Shown: positions 1 through 6,504 of the stretch, piece after piece
Numbering within the stretch: position 1 is the first letter of the stretch
Layout: every line of letters begins with the position of its first letter
From: Candidatus Zymogenus sp.
Lineage (GTDB): Bacteria > Desulfobacterota > Zymogenia > Zymogenales > Zymogenaceae
NCBI GenBank assembly: GCA_030613285.1
Contig: JAUWME010000008.1
Location: 1 to 16,038 of the forward strand
Direction: 5' to 3'
DNA: 16,038 nt
Program-made: the position numbers and the translations under genes
Notes under the pieces: generated by a model
Seen by the model: only the letters and a program-made list of their open reading frames with translations
Database searches by the model: none
Told to the model about the DNA's origin: nothing

Positions 1-273
1 AAAGCTATAAAGGATAAAGGCCTTTTAACACCCGCGGGTACTCTCGATTTTGCAAACCATAAAGAGGAGATTGTCGATACTTACATGGAAAAAGTCAAAT
101 TGAAGAAGGGAAAGACCAAGTCTCTCTCCGGCGATAGCGGGACTTTCTGCTTCGGGGCGGGAATGACATACGATTCTTCTTCCAAGACGATAAAACCGGA
201 AAGCAAAACCGAGAGAGGTGGAGAAGGTGGCGGTGGTGGCGGCGGTGGCGGCGGTGGTGGCGGTGGACCATGA
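1..273 (+). CDS. Unidentified protein, C-terminal 90 residues, poly-glycine tail
   Basis: The frame is open from the first base of the window to the TGA at 271-273, so this is the 3' end of a gene that starts upstream. The visible 90 residues begin with KAIKDKGLLTP and are not a family I recognise. They contain a Lys-rich stretch (VKLKKGKTK), one Cys in the motif TFCFGAGMTYD, a polar Ser/Lys/Glu-rich linker and then a C-terminal tail of 14 consecutive glycines ending in Pro. An internal ATG at 85 exists, but the coding pattern continues upstream of it in the same frame, so I do not take it as the start. No hairpin terminator is evident in the 131 bases between its stop and the next gene. Function unknown; the Gly tail looks like a flexible or low-complexity extension. 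Confidence 0.6.
   Translation, partial: KAIKDKGLLTPAGTLDFANHKEEIVDTYMEKVKLKKGKTKSLSGDSGTFCFGAGMTYDSSSKTIKPESKTERGGEGGGGGGGGGGGGGGP
226..267 (+). repeat. GGY trinucleotide microsatellite, 14 glycine codons
   Basis: Fourteen glycine codons in a row, nearly all GGT or GGC, form a 42-base in-frame trinucleotide repeat at the very 3' end of the first gene. Gain or loss of units would change tail length without changing frame. The imperfect GGT/GGC mix means it is less slippage-prone than a pure repeat. Confidence 0.85.
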
Positions 274-404
274 TTGATTCCACTGTGTTGAAGATTGCAC
301 ATTTGTCTTATGTTGTGAGGGGGTCGATGGCACTAAATGATACACTCTGCAGCTAAAGGGAGAAGAGTTGCTTCGGGAGCTTCTAAAAGTCGAAAGGTAT
401 TTAT

Positions 405-1493
405 ATGACCAAACGAATCGACGGTCTGGACGTAGCCCGGGCCGTCGCCCTTTTTGGTATGATGATTGAAAACTTCAAGGTCGTATCGGCTCTGGGGACG
501 ACCACCCCCCCCTATCTCTATCTTCTCATGGGATCTCTTGATGGTCGATCTGCACCACTGTTTGTAATCTTGGCGGGGATGGGGCTTTCTCTTATGACCC
601 TCCAGGCCAAAAAATCCGGTGATCTCCTCTTGATTAGAGAAACAAGATTGAGCATCTTAAAGAGGGGGGCGTTTTTGTTTGTAGCAGGTTATCTCTTTAT
701 CCTTATTTGGCAGGCGGATATCCTCCACTACTTTGGGGTTTATTTTGCCCTCGGAGCACTCCTCTTTACTGTCAATGACCGAAGACTCCTCATTACAATG
801 TTTGGTTTTGCCATGGGGTTTGTGATCTTAATCGTCATCTTCAACTACGACGCCGGCTGGGACTGGGAGACATTGACATATTTGGACCTTTGGACTTTTT
901 CCGGTTTTTCCAGAAACCTATTTTTCAACGGATTTCATCCTATCTTTCCGTGGACGGCGTTCTTTCTCTTTGGGATGTGGCTTGCGAGGCGGGACCTCAA
1001 CGATTCCACATTCAGGGGGAGGTTGTTGTTTTGGGGGACGGCCACTTTTGTGACGACAGAGATCATCTCGTGGGGGTTGGTGCGTTTTCTGCCACTCCTT
1101 TCAGGAAAAGGGTTTCCAATTAAGTCGCAGGATATCCCCTATTTCTTTGGTGTGGAGTTTATCCCGCCGATGCCATTTTATCTCCTTTCTGCCGGGGGCA
1201 CGGCGGCCATAGTAATTGCCCTTTCCCTTTTTGCCATGGAAAAGCCCCGACCATCTACCCTGCTAAGTCCCCTCGTTGCTGTGGGGAGGATGTCCCTTAC
1301 TATTTATGTTGCCCATGTCCTTGCTGGGATGGTAATACTTGATGCGGTAAATCGTCTTGAGGGGGTGGGTCTTGTCTATGCTCTCGGATATGGCGTGTCG
1401 ATTTTTCTCCTCTCGGTCATCTTTGCATCGTTTGTTCAAAGGCGGTTTTCCCGCGGTCCCCTGGAGGGTCTGATGCGTTGGATGACAGGATAG
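405..1493 (+). CDS. DUF418 / YeiB-like multi-pass membrane protein (HGSNAT-type acyltransferase fold)
   Basis: A 362-residue, very hydrophobic protein with about nine or ten predicted membrane helices. The N-terminus RIDGLDVARAVALFGMMIEN (residues 4-23) matches the opening motif of YeiB/DUF418 and HGSNAT-catalytic-domain proteins, where a basic residue and an Asp precede the first helix. The segment GRSAPLFVILAGMGLSL (about 47-63) is the matching second-helix motif, and VGRMSLTIYVAHVL near residues 291-304 is typical of the DUF418 C-terminal half. Characterised relatives of the wider fold acylate sugars across a membrane, but most DUF418 proteins have no proven activity, and I see no motif that fixes a substrate. 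The ATG at 405 has an AAAGG ribosome-binding sequence at 394-397 at good distance. It stands alone: the next gene on this strand is 407 bases away behind its own promoter. A run of eight C (505-512) sits inside the frame. Confidence 0.8.
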   Translation: MTKRIDGLDVARAVALFGMMIENFKVVSALGTTTPPYLYLLMGSLDGRSAPLFVILAGMGLSLMTLQAKKSGDLLLIRETRLSILKRGAFLFVAGYLFILIWQADILHYFGVYFALGALLFTVNDRRLLITMFGFAMGFVILIVIFNYDAGWDWETLTYLDLWTFSGFSRNLFFNGFHPIFPWTAFFLFGMWLARRDLNDSTFRGRLLFWGTATFVTTEIISWGLVRFLPLLSGKGFPIKSQDIPYFFGVEFIPPMPFYLLSAGGTAAIVIALSLFAMEKPRPSTLLSPLVAVGRMSLTIYVAHVLAGMVILDAVNRLEGVGLVYALGYGVSIFLLSVIFASFVQRRFSRGPLEGLMRWMTG

Positions 1494-1586
1494 ATAGCTT
1501 GGGCCTTTTTCTCATGGTTTGATGGTTTTCTCTGTGACGGAAGAAATAATCCATTCAAATCTTCTTGCTTTTAGCCTCATAAAAAG

Positions 1587-1616
1587 TTGCCAAATCGATA
1601 ACAAAAATGATATAAT
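1587..1616 (+). promoter_or_regulatory. Sigma70-like promoter for the 1901-6440 gene pair
   Basis: TTGCCA (1587-1592) matches the -35 consensus in five of six bases. It is followed after 18 bases by TATAAT (1611-1616), a perfect -10 box. Transcription would start near 1623 and read into the 1901 and 4395 genes. This is the best match to a housekeeping promoter in the window. The call is by consensus only. Confidence 0.55.
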
Positions 1617-1713
1617 ATCCGACAATTGATGGTGCTAACAATTTGGTCGCTCAAGTCAACCAGCTTCCGACAATTGAAAGTCCTTAACACTGATCGCCTT
1701 TGCAGCCAACAAG

Positions 1714-1783
1714 CTGACCTAATTAGCCAAATTGACAAAACTAATTGAATTGACCAATTAATCAAGTTGACCAAATTGATTAT
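1714..1783 (+). repeat. Four tandem 17-18 bp near-palindromic repeats
   Basis: Four imperfect units start at 1714, 1732, 1750 and 1767. They read CTGACCTAATTAGCCAAA, TTGACAAAACTAATTGAA, TTGACCAATTAATCAAG and TTGACCAAATTGATTAT. The consensus is close to TTGACCAATTAATCAA, which is itself nearly a palindrome (TTGA..AATT..TCAA). The array ends about 117 bases before the ATG at 1901 and lies downstream of the predicted promoter. Possible roles are a binding array for a dimeric regulator, an RNA leader structure, or a decayed minisatellite with no function. Confidence 0.6.
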
Positions 1784-1900
1784 TTTGCTCCAAAAGCTGG
1801 TACATCCAATGAATCAGAAAATTCGTAAAAAACAAGAACAATTTTAAAAAACAACTGTCTTATCTTAAAACCTAAAACCGATACCGACCGGGAGGTTAAC

Positions 1901-4405
1901 ATGAGAAGGATAACTATTTTTCTGACCATCACGATTTTTGCCCTATCACTTTTGACATTTTTACCAATGACGTCAATTTCGCAAACAGAGCAGGGACTGC
2001 CGGAGCTTCCCAACAGTTCAGTCTCCGTTCCCTGGTCCGACTTTAAGGAACTGATCAAGGAGCTAATGGTGCCGCCCACTCCACCGCCAGAGCCTCCCGA
2101 ACCACCAACGGACTATTCCATCTCAGAATCGCATTACGCCGGAAGGTTGGAAGGGAAAAGCGCGGTGTTTGATGCGGAGTTTACCATCGACATCCTTGCC
2201 AAAAACAAATGGATTGAGATTCCCATCATCTCAAGTACCTTGGCTGTTTCTGAAGTTTCCATGGACGGGAAAAAAGTGACACTTCGTGTATCTGGAGGTT
2301 ACTATTCTCTCATCACGAATGTGGAGGGGAGACACGTTATTAGATTGACCTTTTATAAACCAGTGGCTAAAGACTCGGGTAAAGTTGGAATCAACGTACC
2401 AATTCCGAGGGTTCCGGTATCAACAGTGAAGTTTTCTGTGCCGAAGTCAGGTATGGATTTTACTATCAGTCCCGCAAACTACAAAAAGACGACGAATTTG
2501 GCTTCAAGCTCAAAGCTTGAGGCCGTTCTGCCGGTTACCGGTAACTTCTCCATGTACTGGAGTCCTGCTGTTCCCGAGGAAATATCTGGAGAGTTGAGAG
2601 TGACAGCGAAGGTAAATACACTGATATCGGTGGAAGAGGGTTTTCTTGGTGGTGTCTCCACAATCAATTACGAAATCCTCCACAAATCGCTCTCCAAGTT
2701 CTCATTTTTGTTGCCCAAGGATGTTGACATAATTGATATTAAGGCTGATGGTATCAGGAGTTGGGATATAGAACCTGAAGGCGATAGGGTCAAGGTGATA
2801 GTTAATATGAGTTTTGAGGTCAGCGGGAATTTCAGCCTTGCGGTCATTTACGAAAAAAACATGGGCGATAAAGCGAGAGTGGGTGAGGTAAACACAACGG
2901 TGGTAGTGGAAATCCCGGAGATTGAGGTTCTTGATGTTGTAAGAGAGCAGGTCTTTTTGGCGGTGACCAAATCGACTGAGGTTGAAGTGGACATAAAAAG
3001 CGTTGAAAATCTCATTGGCTTGGACACTACAGACCTTCCCGGTGAGTTGACGTCTGCCTCAGAAAATCCAATTCTTTATCCGTACAAATATCGTATGCAT
3101 CCGGCCAAGTTAATACTCACTGTTACAAAAAATGAGGACGAAGAGGTTGACACCTGCGTTATTGTAAAGGAGGAGCTCGAATCGCTCCTAACCGTTAGGG
3201 GAGACCTGGTAACTCGGGCGCGCTTTACAATTAAGAACACTACCGAACAGTTTCTGAAGCTTGAAATCGGTGAGATATTTGTCGAAGAGGAACTTGCGGA
3301 GGAAGAACTGACTGACGAGGAACTGACTGATAAGGAGCTTGCTGATGAGGAAATTATTGATGGTGACTTAGAATATAGAGAAACTACAATTTGGAGTGCC
3401 TTTGTTTCGGATAAACCTGTAAAAATCACAAGAGATATGTACGATCGGATATTAATCCCCCTTGACAGATCTATGAAAACAGCCGATGGGGAATTGACCT
3501 CCTTTGTTGTAGAATTAACCTACATCACCGAAACAAAACCGTTTAACAAGATCATGGGTTGGAGAAACTTTGTCGCGCCAAGAACGGAATTTCGCGTTGA
3601 CGAGATGTTCTGGACCCTCCACCTTCCAAGAAAGTATGTCTACAAAAACCTCGGAGAGGATATGGAATTAACTCGTATCCCGACAACTATTGTGGCGCCA
3701 TCGGGGAGCGTTGGTATGTTCGATAAGAGCGACATGGATATGCCGACGACAGGTGAAGGCTATGGAGGCGATGACTTCGGCGTCAATGAAGAAATGCTCT
3801 CAATGGAAAAGAAGAAGGAATATGCTCCTTTAAAGATAATGCCTAAGCCACAGATACAATCCGAGATGAACGCAATAAGAGACAATATTGGTATCATTGG
3901 AGGTAAATCGGGAAGAAAACGAGGTGTCCTGCCGGTAAGGGTCGATATCCACTTTTCGGGAATTGCCATGAGCTACAAAAAACCCATCGTAAAAGGGGGT
4001 GAAGAGTCTTTTGTCAAGTTCAGGTTCCAAGGAAGGGATGTCAATAAGTGGCTGTCTTACATTGAGACCCTTGCATGGGCCGTCTTTTTTGCGACTCTCC
4101 TCTTTGCCCTTCGGTCTGCCAAAAAGCGGGATAGGCTCTACATCAACAAGGACAAATCCATAGCCATCGCTGTTTCCCTTGCGATTATTATCCTGCTGCA
4201 CCTCTTTTTCATTCTCGATTTCTATGCCATAAAGTGGGGTTTCTTCTGGGGGGTACTTGTCGGGGGCATCTATTATATCAGGGATACAAGGGTAGAAATG
4301 AAAAAGAAGCTGTACGGCGCAAAGGAGAATTGGGATGAGGCCAGGAAAGTAAAGTCTGAAAAGGTCAAAACCAAAAAAGGACGGTCGAAAAAAGATGAGA
4401 AATAG
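1901..4405 (+). CDS. Large exported protein with C-terminal membrane helices, unknown function (paralog A)
   Basis: An 834-residue protein. Residues 1-27 form a signal peptide (basic MRR, then a long hydrophobic stretch). A short motif VPWSDFKELIKEL (about 43-55) is followed by a proline-rich linker (PPTPPPEPPEPP). A long region rich in alternating hydrophobic and polar residues (about 70-650) suggests stacked beta domains. Near residue 690 LPVRVDIHFSG begins a last domain. Three membrane helices follow (about 722-738, 754-774, 776-796), then a very Lys-rich cytoplasmic tail. This predicts a large domain outside the inner membrane. The start has a strong GGAGG six bases upstream. The gene overlaps the next by 11 bases, and that gene encodes a protein of the same plan, so the two were probably duplicated and are co-expressed. 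It carries an acidic pentapeptide repeat (residues 462-491) that its partner lacks. I do not recognise a named family; function is unknown. Confidence 0.85.
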   Translation: MRRITIFLTITIFALSLLTFLPMTSISQTEQGLPELPNSSVSVPWSDFKELIKELMVPPTPPPEPPEPPTDYSISESHYAGRLEGKSAVFDAEFTIDILAKNKWIEIPIISSTLAVSEVSMDGKKVTLRVSGGYYSLITNVEGRHVIRLTFYKPVAKDSGKVGINVPIPRVPVSTVKFSVPKSGMDFTISPANYKKTTNLASSSKLEAVLPVTGNFSMYWSPAVPEEISGELRVTAKVNTLISVEEGFLGGVSTINYEILHKSLSKFSFLLPKDVDIIDIKADGIRSWDIEPEGDRVKVIVNMSFEVSGNFSLAVIYEKNMGDKARVGEVNTTVVVEIPEIEVLDVVREQVFLAVTKSTEVEVDIKSVENLIGLDTTDLPGELTSASENPILYPYKYRMHPAKLILTVTKNEDEEVDTCVIVKEELESLLTVRGDLVTRARFTIKNTTEQFLKLEIGEIFVEEELAEEELTDEELTDKELADEEIIDGDLEYRETTIWSAFVSDKPVKITRDMYDRILIPLDRSMKTADGELTSFVVELTYITETKPFNKIMGWRNFVAPRTEFRVDEMFWTLHLPRKYVYKNLGEDMELTRIPTTIVAPSGSVGMFDKSDMDMPTTGEGYGGDDFGVNEEMLSMEKKKEYAPLKIMPKPQIQSEMNAIRDNIGIIGGKSGRKRGVLPVRVDIHFSGIAMSYKKPIVKGGEESFVKFRFQGRDVNKWLSYIETLAWAVFFATLLFALRSAKKRDRLYINKDKSIAIAVSLAIIILLHLFFILDFYAIKWGFFWGVLVGGIYYIRDTRVEMKKKLYGAKENWDEARKVKSEKVKTKKGRSKKDEK
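3284..3373 (+). repeat. Six 15-bp units coding an acidic pentapeptide repeat
   Basis: Within the 1901 gene, residues 462-491 read as six five-residue units: EEELA, EEELT, DEELT, DKELA, DEEII, DGDLE. The underlying DNA repeats every 15 bases (compare gacgaggaactgact with gataaggagcttgct). The result is a strongly negative, probably helical segment between beta-rich regions. It is absent from the paralog at 4395, so it is likely a local expansion after duplication. Confidence 0.8.
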
Positions 4406-6440
4406 ATCGACAAAAAAGATACTTATCTTTGTGTCTCTCTCCCTTTTTCTGTTGTGGGCAATGTTTCCCATGACCAACTTTGCAACCGCTGGCATCGTGG
4501 ATGGAAAAGTACCCAAAATGCCCAAGACAGACGTTACTATCCCCTGGGAGGAGTTTAAGGAATTGATCGAGGAACTGGGGAAGGAACCGCCTCCTCCCCC
4601 ACTTCCACCGCCGGTTGAGTTGTCTGTAAAAGAGGCAAAGTATAAAGTTGACCTCTCTCTCGGACTCATCACCGTCGATGCCACCTTTGAGGTGATTACC
4701 TTTGGGAAGGGGTGGCGGGAGTTGAAGATCATCGGCAATGGAGCATCCCTCGTCTTGCTGACTGTCGATGGGAAGGACGCTCCTACAAAGGTAAAGGGCG
4801 ATTCGGTTTTTGTCTACCTGAAGGGAGATGGTGAAGTTGGGGAGATGGTGAAATCCAAAAAATACAAAGTGGAGACACGCTTTTATGTCTTTGCCCCAAA
4901 GACCCCAGGTCCCCATACGGTTTCCTTTTCTGTTCCCAATGCGGCGGTGGGCATCCTAACGATGAATTTCGATGGCAAGCTTAAGGATGTTAATGTCAAC
5001 GGAATAGAATTTGGCAGATCACAGGAAAGATTGAGTGTCGTTTTAGAAAGTGGCGATGCGATAAAGATAAAATACACGGTTGCGGCACCGAAGGAAAAGG
5101 GTGAGGCGGTTAAGGCGAAGGAGGAGGTTGGGGAGCCCATCGTCCTTTCTGAGGTGATGACCGTCTTGGATATTGAGGAGGAGGCATTTTTTGTAGATGC
5201 CATCATCAACTATGAGGTTCGGAGTGCACCGACAACCTCCTTTCAAATATCATTTCCAGATGATTTAGAACTCATCGATGTCTTTGGAGATGGGATTGCT
5301 GGATGGGAGCTTAATGAGAAGAAAAACGGGCTTAAGGTCAGGGTTGGTTACGAGATACTTGGAAACTATTCATTAAGGCTCACTTTCGAGAGGGCTTTTA
5401 AAGAGGGAACAAAAACAATAGATTTCCCGAAGATTGTTCCCCTGAACGTAAAGCGCGATACAGGCTACATAGCCATAGTATCCGGCGGTGGCTTTGAGAT
5501 ATTTGAAGGAAACGAGATAAAACTAACTCCCCAGGATCCATCAGAGCTGCCAAGAGCGCTTTTAAATATTAAGGGTCTTCCCCCAGTCCTTTCTTACAGA
5601 TATACAAACCCGGACTGGCTGTTAACCGTTGGCGTAGAAAAGGGGGAGCTTCTCCCCGTTTTGTCGGCCAATGCCGACTCTGCAAACACCATTGGCGTGG
5701 TAACGACGGACGGCAAGATGGTGATAATGACTCACTACTATATTCGCAACAGGAATCTCCAGTATTTAAAAATTACCCTTCCAGAGGGTGGGGAGTTATG
5801 GTCGGCGAGATTGAGAGGGAAGCCGCTCAAGGTTTCGGTTGACAGCGACAAAAAGATACTCGTTCCCCTTCCACTGACGGTTGAGCGAAACGCCGAACCC
5901 TTTTTGGTGGAAACCATTATTTTTGTCCCAGTTAACAAGTCCAAAACCTTCGGGAAAATAGTGATAGAGCTTCCCACCCTTAACATCCCGGTATCTGAGA
6001 TGATGGCGACAATCCACCTTCCGGATAAAAACAGCTACTTAAGCTTCGGGGGCGATATGGATGAGATCGAGTACTTTGAGAAAATTCTCAAAGTTAAAGA
6101 AGAAGACAGATCGTCTTCTTCCTTTTATCAAAAAAACATCAAGCTCAGAAGGGAAGTGTATGAGAGACAGCAGCAATTGGAAGACGTAGTAAATTGGAAC
6201 GAACAACCAATCTCCCCTGATTCAAAGATAGGCGGCGATCCCTCTTCACAGTTTCAGGTACCCCTTCGGGGAGAGATCCACCGTTTTGTCAAACTCATTG
6301 TAATCTCGGAAAAAAGCCAAATTACCGCAACGTACATCAACGGGAGCCTGATGTGGAAAATGAAATTATTCATCCTGCTCATTGCTGTTATAGGTCTATT
6401 GATAGTCGTAAGGAAAAAAAGAAAGAAGAAGGGTGCGTAA
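4395..6440 (+). CDS. Large exported protein with one C-terminal membrane helix, unknown function (paralog B)
   Basis: A 681-residue protein built like its upstream neighbour. It has a signal peptide (about residues 1-33, ending near ATA), the motif IPWEEFKELIEEL matching VPWSDFKELIKEL of paralog A, and a proline-rich linker (PPPPPLPPP). A long beta-rich exported part follows. Other parallel segments include DDLELIDVFGDGIAGWEL against KDVDIIDIKADGIRSWDI of A, and LGNYSLRLTFE against SGNFSLAVIYE. A single helix (about 656-672) and a short Lys/Arg-rich tail anchor it. The ATG lies inside the end of the upstream gene (ATGAGAAATAG, 11 bases shared), so translation is probably coupled. Transcription would end at the hairpin at 6458-6491. 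It lacks the acidic repeat and the three-helix anchor of A. A and B may form a hetero-complex in the envelope; that is inference. No enzymatic motif was seen. Confidence 0.85.
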   Translation: MRNRSTKKILIFVSLSLFLLWAMFPMTNFATAGIVDGKVPKMPKTDVTIPWEEFKELIEELGKEPPPPPLPPPVELSVKEAKYKVDLSLGLITVDATFEVITFGKGWRELKIIGNGASLVLLTVDGKDAPTKVKGDSVFVYLKGDGEVGEMVKSKKYKVETRFYVFAPKTPGPHTVSFSVPNAAVGILTMNFDGKLKDVNVNGIEFGRSQERLSVVLESGDAIKIKYTVAAPKEKGEAVKAKEEVGEPIVLSEVMTVLDIEEEAFFVDAIINYEVRSAPTTSFQISFPDDLELIDVFGDGIAGWELNEKKNGLKVRVGYEILGNYSLRLTFERAFKEGTKTIDFPKIVPLNVKRDTGYIAIVSGGGFEIFEGNEIKLTPQDPSELPRALLNIKGLPPVLSYRYTNPDWLLTVGVEKGELLPVLSANADSANTIGVVTTDGKMVIMTHYYIRNRNLQYLKITLPEGGELWSARLRGKPLKVSVDSDKKILVPLPLTVERNAEPFLVETIIFVPVNKSKTFGKIVIELPTLNIPVSEMMATIHLPDKNSYLSFGGDMDEIEYFEKILKVKEEDRSSSSFYQKNIKLRREVYERQQQLEDVVNWNEQPISPDSKIGGDPSSQFQVPLRGEIHRFVKLIVISEKSQITATYINGSLMWKMKLFILLIAVIGLLIVVRKKRKKKGA

Positions 6441-6457
6441 AGCGGGGATATTTTATA

Positions 6458-6491
6458 GGGGCGATTCATTTTGTTTAAAACGAACCGCCCC
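6458..6491. terminator. Hairpin between convergent genes, probable bidirectional terminator
   Basis: Two 15-base arms (6458-6472 and 6477-6491) flank a four-base loop. The plus-strand RNA has two A-C mismatches. The minus-strand RNA pairs all 15 positions using two G-U wobbles, so the structure is best on the minus strand. That suits it as terminator for the coiled-coil gene ending at 6505, while also lying 18 bases past the stop of the plus-strand gene. No long U tract follows on either strand, so termination strength is uncertain. Confidence 0.6.
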
Positions 6492-6504
6492 CGGAGCCCA
6501 ACTG

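Larger units (their letters stand above)
1494..1900 (+). other. AT-rich non-coding leader region before the 1901 gene
   Basis: Four hundred bases with no credible gene. The stretch is clearly AT-richer than the flanking genes. It holds a sigma70-like promoter near 1587-1616, a four-unit tandem repeat at 1714-1783, and two copies of TTCCGACAATTGA-like sequence (TCCGACAATTGA at 1618-1629 and again at about 1666-1677). It ends in a good Shine-Dalgarno GGAGG just before the ATG at 1901. No clear terminator for the DUF418-like gene was found. If the promoter call is right, the mRNA leader of the 1901 gene is about 280 bases long and contains all of these repeats. Confidence 0.6.

Noticed and set aside
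25..345. Overlapping minus- and plus-strand reading frames across the glycine repeat
   Set aside because: They are proline-, histidine- or threonine-rich mirror readings of the GGY microsatellite. The plus frame that runs in from base 1 explains the region.
505..512. C8 homopolymer inside the DUF418-like gene as a phase-variation switch
   Set aside because: The frame is intact, the tract is near the N-terminus but not unusually long, and a single sequence gives no sign of length variation.
1714..1783. CRISPR array
   Set aside because: The units are only 17-18 bp, imperfect and without distinct spacers, and there are no cas genes.
1714..1783. Plasmid-type iterons marking a replication origin
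   Set aside because: There is no replication initiator gene nearby and the surrounding genes are chromosomal in character.
3076..3429. Serine-rich minus-strand reading frame
   Set aside because: It is the antisense of the acidic EEL repeat; the Ser runs come from reverse-complemented Glu and Asp codons.
3830..4916. Two long minus-strand reading frames (302 and 183 codons) opposite the paralog pair
   Set aside because: They lie entirely antisense to two well-supported genes, have no family motif or good ribosome-binding site, and their composition mirrors the proline-rich and lysine-rich parts of the plus-strand proteins.
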